This document shows, one piece after another, positions 1 through 9,050 of a stretch of DNA of 64,000 bases. The translations under genes were made by a program, and so were the position numbers. Positions within the stretch are counted from its first letter, which is position 1; every line of letters begins with the position of its first letter. This stretch comes from Sepioteuthis lessoniana. Taxonomy: Eukaryota > Mollusca > Cephalopoda > Myopsida > Loliginidae. The stretch covers positions 21,537,060 through 21,601,059 of the forward strand of contig OY757916.1 of NCBI GenBank assembly GCA_963585895.1, in the 5' to 3' direction. The notes under the pieces are model-generated. The model worked only from the letters and a program-made list of their open reading frames with translations. It made no database searches and had not been told where the DNA came from.

Positions 1-208
1 CTGGACATCAACACTAACATTTGCGTTATATGACTGGACATCAACACTAACATTTGCGTTACATGACTGGACATCAACACTAACAAATGCGTTACATGAC
101 TGGACTTCAACACTAACATTTGCGTTATATGACTGGACATCAACACTTAACATTTGCGTTATATGACTGGACATCAACACTAACATTTGCGTTACGTGAC
201 TGGACATC
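1..208. repeat. 33-bp tandem repeat array, cut by window edge
   Basis: About six copies of a 33-bp unit beginning ctggacatcaacactaac and ending gcgttatatga. Copies differ by single bases (ttatatga, ttacatga, ttacgtga). One carries an extra a and one has aaatgc in place of tttgc. The array is already running at base 1, so its true length lies outside the window. It stops at about 208 within a partial unit. Confidence 0.95.
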
Positions 209-288
209 AGACAATGACTACAGTATTGGGGTAGCAAGTAAAATTTGAACTGCGATGTTTGATCTGTAAGTTCAAATTCATACCCTTC

Positions 289-360
289 ACACACACACAC
301 ACACACACATACACACACACACACACACACACATATATAATATATATATATATATATATA
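289..360. repeat. (CA)n followed by (TA)n compound microsatellite
   Basis: An alternating CA run of about 45 bases passes directly into an alternating TA run. Simple sequence with no coding content. Confidence 0.95.
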
Positions 361-473
361 GGTCAAAACATCTGTTTCTAAATTATTTGTATTAGATCGG
401 AATACTTGATACCACATAGCAGTAAATGATCTTTATTAAGAATAGTTACTTGAAGCTATAATTGTTTCCTAAA

Positions 474-475
<2 letters not shown>

Positions 476-509
<34 letters not shown>
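476..509. repeat. (ATT)n microsatellite
   Basis: Eleven or so uninterrupted ATT triplets. Confidence 0.9.
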
Positions 510-510
<1 letters not shown>

Positions 511-522
511 TTAAAACTACAA

Positions 523-866
523 CTTGTTTGGTTTAGTTTATATAACGGCATATCAACCCCTTATGAGTTATTTGATACCGAAATTTCATTCATTTGTAAA
601 TGTTTGATAATAATCATAATTATATTTTCAACGTTTCATTGCAATCATTCTTTTTAAATCTCACTTATTATTTTCTAGGATACCCTTTTGCTTGCACACA
701 GTTATATATCATCAAATATTCCGATCAAATGCAAATACATAGATTGAACCCTGGTTTCCCGGACCATTTACAAACACTCTCCTTATTAGACCAATGACCA
801 GTTAAACATAATTTTACGTTTTCAAGTAACAATTTCTATTTAGTAATAACTATTTATTTGCACGAA
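523..866 (-). repeat. Family D tail and internal module, antisense
   Basis: The stretch starts with the reverse complement of the shared tail (ggcatatcaacc, then gttatttgataccg) and continues with the degenerate internal module of family D (Gcacacagttatat, caaatgc and similar phrases). It is an old, eroded copy without the D body on this strand. The D body found next (868 onward) runs the other way, so the two form an inverted pair. Confidence 0.55.
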
Positions 867-867
867 T

Positions 868-1595
868 ATCCTAGTCAGCTGGGGCTATAGAATACACCGA
901 CTTCATATCTGCAGAAGGGTACTCCTCACCAATGAGTGTCTTGGATATGACACTAAACAATCTGATGATGAGGTTCAGTAATGTTAGAGCTTTGGGGAAT
1001 GCGGAGTACCCCTTTATTGCCATCGCTCCCAGGTCCACTCATTATGTTGCACTATCATTATGTTGCACTATCATGCACGGATATTTCTGACCCTCTCTCG
1101 CCACACCTCCCTATTGTCCATTGCTTCCGGCAGGTCTTCTGGACTACATCCGTATCGGCACAGAGCTACTGTATGTAGGTTCGTGCTGGACGTCCTACCT
1201 TTGCTCGTCCATGTGAAGGGATTCGCAGGAGTACATCAACTTATGAGCTTGTCCCTACTTCTCCAGCAGTATCTCACATGTCTGTATTGCTCGCAGCATT
1301 CTTGTGTAGTTGCCGTCAAGCTTTTTCTCCGTCCGTTTAGTTAGCGTCCATGTGGTGCATCCATATAGCAGTATCGACACGACCGCTGCTTGGAAGAAAC
1401 TGCGCTTCATATAGCCATAATTGGAAACATTTAACTTTATGTTATGCTAAATTGAATAGTTTGAGATAGAACTGTTTGAGCATTTAAGTGTATGTGTCTT
1501 CAAAATTTGTTTACGAGTCATAGATTTAGTATATATGTAAAAACAGGATTTGGCATTAAATAACCAACAATGATTGATATGCCATAAAACCAGGG
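868..1595 (+). mobile_element. Family D dispersed element, interrupted by a LINE
   Basis: The D body is visible from cagctggggctatagaata through gctttggggaatgcggagta to ctcccaggtccactc. It is then broken by a LINE-alpha fragment on the opposite strand (about 1050-1411). It resumes with the internal module (gctaaattgaatagtttgag) and ends in the shared tail at 1553-1595 (ggcattaaataacc, then ttgatatgcc). No tRNA-type promoter was recognised in the body. Family D recurs about 20 times in this window. Confidence 0.7.
1050..1411 (-). mobile_element. LINE-alpha 3' fragment inserted in a D element
   Basis: Read on the minus strand, this encodes broken remains of the same C-terminal reverse-transcriptase region seen intact at 4101-4718, including the block for EKKLDGNYT and the terminal motif for RVRDIR, now with stops and an internal deletion. 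It is 5'-truncated, the usual state of LINE copies. Its 3' end abuts cat triplets. Confidence 0.8.
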
Positions 1596-1830
1596 GTTAG
1601 AGTGTTCGCCAATGGCCCGGGAGACCTGAGTTCAATCCCAGGTCGCGTCATACCAAAGACTCAAAAAATGGTACTTGATGCCTCCTTGCTTAACACTCAG
1701 CATTATAAGGTACGGATCAAGGGTAAAGTAGAGCAATCCAGGGAAGGAGTAGCGCCCTCCCCTACACCTTGGTGTAGTAGCTATCGAAAAGGGAGCCTTC
1801 GGGTTACCCTCGACTATGGTCGCCAACTTT
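1594..1830 (+). mobile_element. SINE family B (tRNA-derived), copy 1
   Basis: The head resembles a tRNA: ggttagagtgttcgccaat, then a B-box-like gttcaatcccaggtc. The body continues with cataccaaagactcaaaaaa, a run around gcattataaggtacg, and ends tatggtcgccaactt. The first bases of the head (the A-box side) are missing here. RNA polymerase III promoters inside tRNA-derived SINE heads are established knowledge; activity of this copy is not shown. Confidence 0.85.
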
Positions 1831-1868
1831 ATATACTATCTAGTATTCCTATCAAATCATTCGCACGA

Positions 1869-2107
1869 GCCATTGGTCTAATAAGATCGCCAATGGTCTG
1901 GGAGACCAGCGTTCAATCCCAGGTCGAGTCATACCAAAGACTAAAAAATGGTATTTGATGCTGCCTTGCTTAACACTCAGCATTATAAGGTAAAGATCAA
2001 GGATAAAGTGGAGCAATCCAGCGAATGGAGTAGCGCTCTCCCCTATACCTCAGCGTAGTAGCTATTGAAAAGGGAGCCTTCGGGTCACCCTCTATTAAGG
2101 TCAACTT
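1869..2107 (+). mobile_element. SINE family B, copy 2
   Basis: A second B copy lies 40 bases after copy 1 in the same direction, with the head cattggtctaataagatcgc and B-box gttcaatcccaggtc. It is diverged in the body (agcgaatggagtagcg), so the two are independent insertions or an old duplication. Confidence 0.85.
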
Positions 2108-2164
2108 ATAGATTGAATTACCCTGACTAGAAAATCCCGCAAACACTGCGCGCGACAAACGGAA

Positions 2165-2223
2165 CCACTGGACAGCTGTTTCGACTTTATTAGGTATCAT
2201 CAGTCGTGTTCGATCTCCAGTGG
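2165..2223 (-). ncRNA. Hammerhead-ribozyme-like motif, left arm
   Basis: On the minus strand the order is CTGATGA (2203-2197), an imperfect stem II, then GAAAC (2082-type core at 2182-2178), then AGCTGTC (2177-2171). The canonical hammerhead parts CUGANGA, GAAA and a cleavage-site UH are all present. CAG/CTG would form a minimal stem III. Outer stem I sequences ccactg (2165-2170) and cagtgg (2218-2223) are complementary, but unpaired bases lie between them and the core. The first stem II pair is U/C rather than G/C. Activity is untested. Confidence 0.55.
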
Positions 2224-2240
2224 GGCGGATCACGATATAC

Positions 2241-2283
2241 ACTGCTGATGAGACCTTATAAGTTCGGCTGTCTCGTAGTTCCG
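2241..2283 (+). ncRNA. Decayed hammerhead-like motif, right arm
   Basis: CTGATGA at 2245-2251 is followed immediately by gacct, loop tata, agttc: a five-pair stem II with one wobble. The next bases are ggctgtc, where the left arm has gaaacagctgtc, so the essential GAAA has been lost by a small deletion. This arm should be inactive. Confidence 0.5.
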
Positions 2284-2589
2284 TATGTCACACGCAGTAT
2301 TTGTCCGATTTTCTGATCATCGTAATTCAATTTATAATATAATTCCTCTGCTTCAAGAAAGAAAAAAATATGTACACCAATTTGCTCATAATTAGATGAT
2401 TTTCAGTGTTCTCATTTATATTAATGATTTATACATAATTTTATTTCTTTAAATAACAATTTCTGTTTAGAAATAACTATCTATTCGTACAACATTATAT
2501 ACGATCTAGTATACTTATTTGATACAACAACAAAGTTTCAATACCTCACACAAAACAACCTCTGTCTTTGTGGGACAATATACCAAAAT

Positions 2590-2860
2590 AGAATGGTTTA
2601 GTTTGATTTATCTGTTTAACGGTATATCAACATCGATTAGGATATTCAATACCGATCTTTGATCTACTTGTAAATGTTTGAATGTAATCAGAACTATTTT
2701 CAATGATCCATTGCCGTTTTTTAAATCTGTCCTTACTCATTTGTTTGCACAGTTATATAATAGAAACTATTCCTTTCTAATACAAATAATTTGCACACAG
2801 TTCTATGCTCTCAAGTAGTCTTATCAAATAATAATTATATATTCATAATTATATGGTTTA
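2590..2860 (-). repeat. Family D tail and internal module, antisense
   Basis: It begins with the tail in reverse (ggtttagtttgatttatctg, then aacggtatatcaac) and continues with D internal-module phrases such as ttgtttgcacagttatataa. No D body follows; the mariner copy begins 72 bases later. Confidence 0.5.
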
Positions 2861-2931
2861 AAGTAACTATTAATTAATACTAAATATTTAGTCAGACTAA
2901 AATATGACAAGCATAGGAGTTGCATACGATA

Positions 2932-3802
2932 AGTTTCCAGACTTTTTTTTGTATGGGCATTTAAAATTGTCATAGACTCTTGAAAATTCAGTATCTTATT
3001 GCTATACATCTTATAAGATGACTGATCAATTTTTATGATTTCAGCTTCAAATGAACAGCAACAGAAGCAATTGGAATACACCCTACTAAAGCCTGATTGT
3101 CACAACTGGTGAATTTCAAAAATGTAATCTGACACTTTAGAAGAACGATATACTATAAAATTGTGTTTTAAACTTGGAAAAAATATCTCAAAAACCTATG
3201 GAATGCTTCAGATTGCTTTTGGAGCATCTTGCATGAATCGAGCATCGGATTTTGAGTAGCATAAGAGATTCAAGGAAACCAGGGAGTGTGTGAGGGATGA
3301 TGAGAGGTGTGAGAGGAGTAAGGAAGTCAGAACACCAGAGTTGATTGGCCAGAGGGTTAGGGTTAGGGTTATTATGTTGAGGTTTTAAGGGAGTTCAGGA
3401 AGAGATTCCGTCGGAAGAGGCCAGCACTCTTCAAATCGGGTCAGTGTCATTTCCACCAAGACAATGCACCAGTCCACAACTCTATCTTTGTCACAGACTA
3501 TTTGACCAAGATGGGCATCAATACAGTTCCTCATTCTGCCTACAGTCCAGACCTTGCTCCCTGTGACTTTTGGTTATTCGCTAAGCTCAGAGGCTGTCGT
3601 TATGAGACAACTGAGGAGATGAAAGTGGCTGTGACGAAAATCATTGACACGCTCACACAAGAGGATTTCCATGGTGCCTTCCAGAAGTTGTTGGAACGGT
3701 ACAACAAGTGCATTGGAGCAGTAGGAGATTACTTCGAAGGGAACTAGAGTTTCATGTGTGTACTATCAATAAAAGTGCCCATACGAAAAAAGTCTGGAAA
3801 CT
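2932..3802 (+). mobile_element. Internally deleted mariner-type transposon, copy 1
   Basis: An 871-bp element with inverted ends agtttccagac and gtctggaaact. The left flank is TA; the right flank is tg, a likely mutated TA. The 5' part encodes eroded N-terminal transposase; the 3' part encodes the catalytic C-terminal part (see 3376-3747). The middle is missing, and the junction reads agggttagggttagggtt. Full mariners are about 1.3 kb, so this copy is non-autonomous. Bases tgcatacga before the left TA and tcgtatgca after the right end are also inverted copies of each other. Confidence 0.9.
3376..3747 (+). pseudogene. Mariner transposase, C-terminal catalytic part
   Basis: An open frame of 123 codons with no upstream half. 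It shows the second catalytic-aspartate region (HQDNAPVH) and the third (YSPDLAPCDFWLF), both hallmarks of the IS630-Tc1-mariner DDE/D fold. The first aspartate and the DNA-binding domain are absent from this frame. A full mariner transposase is about 340 residues and cuts and pastes by binding the terminal inverted repeats in the nucleus. This piece cannot do so alone. The frame ends with GDYFEGN and a TAG just before the 3' inverted repeat. Confidence 0.9.
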
Positions 3803-4095
3803 TGTCGTATGCACCTCGTAGATTCACAATGTACAAGTCCTTCAGATCTAGTGAATCTATGACCAACAAAGTCACCTGGCATACGTGCCGGGAGATATAG
3901 CATAGTGATCCTATGTCCAGCATTGTCCAGCAGTGCATGAATCTTGGCTCGTGTGCAACCTTCTCTCCTCTAAATCCCCACCATTAAAAAGTCCTTTTGT
4001 CAAATCATGCCGAGTGGGAAACACGGATAAACATTTAATACTAAATATTTTCTTTACATATATTTATATAGCACATATATGTTTGCTGCTGCTCG

Positions 4096-4737
4096 TTCTA
4101 AATCAAACGGGGGACATCTCAACTCTAGAAGGAACCCCACTTAAACTAGTAGACAAATTCACTTACCTAGGAAGCAGCGTCGAATCAACCGAAAAGGACA
4201 TCGAAACGAGGTTAGCGAAAGCATGGACAGCTATCAATAGGTTATCGATTATTTGGAAATCAGACCTAACCGATAAAATGAAACGCAGTTTCTTCCAGGC
4301 AGCGGTCACATCGATACTGCTATATGGCTGCACTACATGGACGCTAACAAAACGGCTGGAGAAGAAGCTAGACGGCAATTACACAAGAATGCTGCGAGCA
4401 ATCTTGAACAAGTCCTGGCGGCAACACTCTACAAGACACCAACTGTACGGCCACCTGCCCCCTATCACGAAAGCTATTCAAGTTAGACGAGCCAGACATG
4501 CAGGACACTGCTGGAGAAGCAGGGACGAACTCATAAGAGATGTACTCTTATGGACCCCCACACATGGCCGTGCAAAAGCAGGACGACCAGCACGAACATA
4601 CATTCAGCAGCTATGTGAGGATACGGGATGTTGTCCTGAAGACCTACCTAGGGCGATGAACGATAGGGAGGAGTGGCGAGAGAGGGTCAGGGATATCCGT
4701 GCTACCAGCGCAATATGATGATGATGATATTTATATG
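4096..4737 (+). mobile_element. LINE-alpha, 5'-truncated copy with (GAT)n end
   Basis: This is the insertion that carries the 4101-4718 frame. It ends atgatgatgatgat, the same simple-sequence 3' end found at the other LINE-alpha copies (7984, 35078, 52265, 60568), which points to a LINE with a microsatellite tail instead of poly(A). The 5' boundary is set by similarity only. Confidence 0.8.
4101..4718 (+). pseudogene. LINE-alpha reverse transcriptase, C-terminal region
   Basis: About 205 uninterrupted codons, starting near NQTGDIS and running through FTYLGSSV, AKAWTAINRL, LLYGCTTWTLTKR, EKKLDGNYTRMLRAILN, HAGHCWRSRDEL, GRAKAGRPARTY and the end RVRDIRATSAI. The YLGS...KAW...LLYG..TW pattern is typical of the thumb and connection part of APE-type non-LTR retrotransposon polymerases of the RTE/CR1/Jockey sort; I cannot settle the clade. 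The catalytic palm and endonuclease lie 5' of what remains. The open frame is longer and cleaner than in all the other LINE-alpha fragments here, so it is among the youngest. The stop is followed by GATGATGAT. Confidence 0.85.
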
Positions 4738-4745
4738 TTTCAAGG

Positions 4746-5034
4746 GCACCTCAAGTAGTGTAATGGTTAGCAAGCTAGACAAGCAAACCTTCATCAGTAA
4801 GTTCGAGTCTCATTAGGTGTTCCATTCATTCGGCCTCGTGCCACATCGAAGCTAAGAGCTTCGTAAATTATTACTGTCATATTTTTCAAGTATTCCAATC
4901 TAATAACTATAACCCCTGGTGAAAGGTGTTAATCCCCCTATCCTCACAGCAATGAGTTAAATAGTACCACTAATGTTCTTCGAGAAGGATGGATTTGGCA
5001 TTAAATAACCCAAGAAGGTTGATATACCATTAAA
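4746..5034 (+). mobile_element. SINE with family E head and shared tail
   Basis: The tRNA-like head reads cacctcaagtagtgtaatgg, then ttagcaagctagaca, and a B-box-like agttcgagtctcat. The body continues cctcgtgccacatcgaagc and then joins the family A middle (cctatcctcacagcaatgag, then agtaccactaatgttcttc). It ends in the shared tail (ggcattaaataaccc, ttgatataccattaaaac). Head type E with the A-type 3' half shows module exchange between SINE families. Confidence 0.75.
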
Positions 5035-5330
5035 ACACCAACTAACCAAACAAGCAATAACTTTCAAACATCTATTTGACCCCTTGATGCGATTATAACT
5101 GGTTATACCCCTCCAAGCCAGAGTGGACCTGGGAGTAATATTAATGAAAGGGTACTCCACACTTCTCAGGACTCACAAGAGCCTCACTACTAGCAGCAGT
5201 TTTGCGTCATATCTGGGGCACTCCATTTTTTTGCAGAAAATGCAGTTGACCTCTTCCAAGCCTTATCGACTGGGAGAGAAGAATTTTGAGGATTTACCAA
5301 GCTTAGGGTAATTCGGCACAAGTGTGAGAT
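5035..5330 (-). mobile_element. Family D copy, antisense
   Basis: Recognised from gccagagtggacctgggagt, the repeated phrase aaagggtactccacac, and gagcctcactactag, which are the D body read backwards. The 5' end (in sense) is eroded around gcttaggg. The usual tail was replaced by the preceding SINE. Confidence 0.65.
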
Positions 5331-5434
5331 ATTCTGTGAGGTTCGAACTCACTACTTTGGTTTGATATGTGAAACTAGCTCGAAATCGCAGTTCTTTGGT
5401 GATGTGCTTGTCCCAGGTTTATTTTCTTACTTCA

Positions 5435-6475
5435 ATCAAAACATTTTAAATCCCATTCAGTGAGTTTTTCTTTCTTTCCTTTTCTTTTTCTGAAATTTTG
5501 TCTTTGTGTTTTGTTTCTTCTTGATATTTTTCTCTCATATTTCAGTGATTCGCCTTCTCCTATCTTTTTTTCCACCTATCTTTCATGCTGCTTTTTTTTC
5601 TTCTTCTTTGTCATTCGAAAAAGCAACTCCTTCTTGCTTTCATCTCCCCCCTCCCACACATGCGCGTGTTTCTTTTTGATTTACATTAAATCATAAATTA
5701 CACCGTAGCTTCGGCTTTCTTTCCTTCGTTACAAATTTAGAGCCTTGCTTTTCGGAACAATTAAAATCCAGCGATATTTCTGGAAATTAAAACACTTACA
5801 AACGAAATATTAGCAAACAGAAAAAGAATCTTTTGTCTCTAAACCATTGCTTGCTGTGCTTTGCGATGTTCACGTTTAAATTTCTCTATTTATTTATTTT
5901 TTCTATTCAAATTTTACTAAATTTATATGATGCGTATTTTTTTATCGTCTCAGTTTTTACAATAAAATGATCTGTTTTATTTCTATTGGTTTACTTGAAT
6001 TTTTTCTTTCTTTTTTTTTTTGTTGTATTTTTTGAATCGCGAGTCGAATGGAAACACATTAATAAAGTAAAAGTCCTTTCTTTTTTGTTTTGTTTTGTTT
6101 TGTTTTCTTTTCTTTTTGTTTGTGTTTTCCTTTATTTTTATTTTTTCTTTGCATTCTTCTCAAATTATATTTATGTTACATTTGAACACAAGTCTGCGCA
6201 TATACATGGCCCGCTAATAGAAATCTCGTAGCCACTTGGTCGTCTCTTCACTTTCGGCGGGAATCCATTATCAAAGCTTACAAGAGTGAAGTCACGTGAC
6301 AGACCGTCGCGCGACAAAACATGCCGCCATTATGAGTAAAGAAGTTCCCCCCCCCTTTTTTTTCCCTTTTTGCGTTTGGTTTTAAGTAGGCTTCTTTTAT
6401 ACGGTTCCTTTTATTTATTAATTCTTTTCTATTTTTTTACTATTTAACGTCTTCTATTCACTTCTTGTTCGTAAT
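5435..6475. other. T-rich, pyrimidine-biased stretch without a gene
   Basis: Long T and TTTC runs on the plus strand (for example 5460-5600 and 6000-6150), with few A/T-independent features. Short frames here are low-complexity and were not accepted as genes. A small CpG-containing island sits inside (6230-6335) and is listed separately. Confidence 0.7.
6255..6335. promoter_or_regulatory. CpG-containing cluster with E-box and YY1-like sites
   Basis: GTCACGTGAC (6291-6300) is a perfect palindrome containing CACGTG, the core for USF/MYC/TFEB-type bHLH-zipper factors. gccgccat (6323-6330) matches the YY1 core. ctttcggcgggaatc just upstream resembles an E2F site. The cluster is far richer in CpG than its T-rich surroundings. 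No transcript start or gene was seen, so a promoter role is inference only. Confidence 0.35.
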
Positions 6476-6620
6476 TTGACAAAACCAGAAAGGTACATGG
6501 AAATAACAAAGACAATATTAAGAACAGCAATAAAAGAAATAAAACGGATATTCATAAAAGATTTTAGGACCAAAATACATCACATTCCGGAAACGGATGT
6601 TTGGTGTCCGAGCAATGAAT
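6476..6620. other. Unassigned AT-rich segment
   Basis: A 70-codon frame on the plus strand (starting MTKPERYMEITK) covers this stretch, but it runs into the antisense SINE E head that follows. I recognise no family and do not accept it as a gene. Confidence 0.4.
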
Positions 6621-6623
6621 ATA

Positions 6624-6757
6624 TAGTAATTTACAAAGCTCTTTGCTTCGATGTGGCACAAGGACGAAAGAAATGGGGCACCCAATAAGACTCGAACTCA
6701 CCCGTGTAGGTTTGCTAGTATATCTTGCTAACAATTGCACCACCGGAGGTACCCGAG
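6624..6757 (-). mobile_element. SINE family E head, antisense
   Basis: On the minus strand it reads gtgcaattgttagcaagata, then gagttcgagtcttattgggt, then ccttgtgccacatcgaagc, matching the head at 4746 nearly base for base. The 3' half is absent. The start of the head abuts the long TA run. Confidence 0.75.
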
Positions 6758-6761
6758 CAAA

Positions 6762-6913
<152 letters not shown>

Positions 6914-7384
6914 ATGAACCCTCTTTGGTTTATACATTGTACTGCTGTGTATATTATTTCATTTTTTTTCCTGTTTATGTGATTGTAAAATTTTGGAGTT
7001 TATTTTCTGTATTATTCACCGTGTTTTTTTTGTTTTTTTTTTTTTGCTTTTAAAATGTCGGAGCATTGTTGTCCTTACTCAACATAACACAATATGATTT
7101 GACATGAACTGACGTGACGTAGCGTTACTTGAAACAATTTGCTTTGTACGATACGTTTGTAGATGTTTTAAGCCACTGAAGATTTAATGCATATAAACAA
7201 AGAAAGATATTGAACTTTTTGGTTCTTTTAACGACATTCATTAATTGCATTAATTCCTTTGGAAATCTAATTGTTTTTATTTCCATTCTTTGTCATGATT
7301 GTTCTTTGAATATGTACATTTTACAAAATAATGCTTATATCCTTGCAGTATTGTTAAGTCATTTGCTTACTTATTGTTAAATTA

Positions 7385-7945
7385 TGTACTTGCTTCTGGT
7401 TAAGTTATGTACTCACTTATTGGTAAATCATATATCTAATTATTGGTACATTATGTACTTGCTTCTGGTTAAGTTATGTACTCACTTATTGGTAAATCAT
7501 ATATCTAATTATTGGTAAATTATGTACTTGCTCCTGGTTAAGTTATGTACTCACTTATTTGTAAATCATATATCTAATTATTGGTAAATTATGTACTTGC
7601 TTCTGGTTAAGTTATGTACTCACTTATTTGTAAATCATATATCTAATTATTGGTAAATTATGTACTTGCTTCTGGTTAAGTTATGTACTCACTTATTGGT
7701 AAATCATATATCTAATTATTGGTAAATTATGTACTTGCTTCTGGTTAAGTTATGTACTCACTTATTGGTAAATCATATATCTAATTATTGGTAAATTATG
7801 TACTTGCTTCTGGTTAAGTTATGTACTCACTTATTGGTAAATCATATATCTAATTATTGGTAAATTATGTACTTGCTTCTGGTTAAGTTATGTACTCACT
7901 TATTGGTAAATCATATATCTAATTATTGGTAAATTATGTACTTAT
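7385..7945. repeat. 69-bp satellite built from three 23-bp monomers
   Basis: About eight head-to-tail copies of a 69-bp unit, with repeats of acttgcttctgg spaced exactly 69 bases in the copies I measured (7388, 7457). Each unit divides into three related 23-mers: one starting cttctggttaagttatg, one cttattggtaaatcata, one attattggtaaattatg. It is therefore a higher-order trimer. Copies are nearly identical, so expansion is recent. Confidence 0.95.
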
Positions 7946-8530
7946 TGGTAAATCATGTGTTTAATTATTGGTAAATTATGTACTTCTTCCAGGCAGCGGT
8001 TGTGTCGATACTGCTATATGGATGCACTACATGGACGCTAACTAAACGGCTGGAGAAGAAACTAGACGGAAACTACACAAGAATGTTGAGAACAGTATTG
8101 AACAAGTCCTGGCGGCACGACATGATGATGATGATGATGATGACTTATTAGTAAATCATGTGTTTACTTATTGGTAAATCATGTGTTTAATTATTGGTAA
8201 ATCATATATCTAATTATTGGTAAATTATGTACTAACTTGTTGGTAATTTATGTACTTACCTATTGTTAAGTTATGTACTTATTGGTAAATTATGTGTTTA
8301 CTTATTAGTAAATTATGTGTTTACTTATTGGTAAATTATGTACTTACTTGTTGGAAAGTTATGTTCTTACTTCTTGCTCTGTTTTGTACTTATTGGTAAA
8401 TTATGTTTTTACTTATTGGTAAATTATGCACTTACTTGTTGGAAAGTTATGTTCTTACTTCTTGCTCTGTTATTTACTTATCGGTAAATTATGTGTTTAC
8501 TTATTGTTCAGTTATGTATGTAATGAATAA
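7946..8530. repeat. Degenerate single-monomer flank of the 23-bp satellite
   Basis: Irregular copies of the 19-23 bp monomer (ttattggtaaattatgta and variants) without the trimer order, as expected for the older edge of the array. It is broken by a LINE-alpha fragment at 7984-8146. Scattered further monomers continue to about 8880. Confidence 0.85.
7984..8146 (+). mobile_element. LINE-alpha fragment with internal deletion, in satellite
   Basis: The sequence ttcttccaggcagcgg through aacaagtcctggcgg matches codons for FFQAAV to NKSWR of the 4101-4718 frame. It then jumps directly to cacgacatgatgatg, the extreme 3' end. About 250 bases are missing. The junction falls in ctggcgg, which occurs at both edges in other copies. 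The flanks (gtactt before, gacttatt after) suggest a short actt duplication. Confidence 0.85.
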
Positions 8531-9050
8531 CCCGAAGCGAATAAACTTAGGAAAGCTTTATTCAACTGAATACAACTAACAGCAAAAAAAAAAAAAAAAA
8601 TTAAGCTTGCTTATTTTATAATCATTTCTGTTGTCTGTCTATTACACCAAACAGGGGGAGCAGGTTGTGGGGAATTTCTAACAACAATGTACTTACTTAT
8701 ATTTCCTTGTTTGTCATTAGTTTAATTGCTCCATCACAACGAAACATTTAAGCAGTTTCTAGTTTCTAGCATCGTACTTACGCATTGTTGAATTATATTC
8801 TTACTTATTGGCAATTTGTGTACTTACTTTTTGTTAAATTATGTACTTACTTATTGTTCAGTTATTGACTTATATTTCCTTGTTTTTTATTAGTTTAAGT
8901 GCTCCATTAAAAAATGAATGTGATATTTAAGCAGTTTCTAGTTGCATCGAACTTGTAAAATATCAATGATGTCCCGTTGTTGATTTTCTAGTTTATGTTG
9001 AATGATTTATCATTACCAAACAAAAAAGAAAAACTTGAATCAATACACAG
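8531..9050. other. Unassigned, with stray 23-bp monomers
   Basis: Contains an A-run at 8584-8600 and a few monomer-like phrases (acttattggcaatttgtgta, ttgttaaattatgtactt). No gene or RNA was seen. Confidence 0.5.

Larger units (their letters stand above)
2112..2331. mobile_element. Foldback element with two hammerhead-like arms
   Basis: The two halves are inverted copies of one another. The left outer end attgaattac matches the reverse complement of gtaattcaat at the right end, and similarity runs inward through agaaaatc, actgcg and cggaac. Each arm holds a CTGATGA element: minus strand at 2197-2203, plus strand at 2245-2251. Arms are about 105 bases with a short centre. I infer an inverted pair of hammerhead-bearing units of the kind known from Penelope-like retroelements and retrozymes. 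Confidence 0.6.

Noticed and set aside
3355..3372. Interstitial telomere array
   Set aside because: Only about three TTAGGG-like units, located inside a mariner at a deletion joint and present in a second copy of that mariner, so it is part of the element.
5460..6231. Phenylalanine-rich plus-strand frames of 78-81 codons with hydrophobic stretches
   Set aside because: They come from T-rich DNA and any frame there looks membrane-like.
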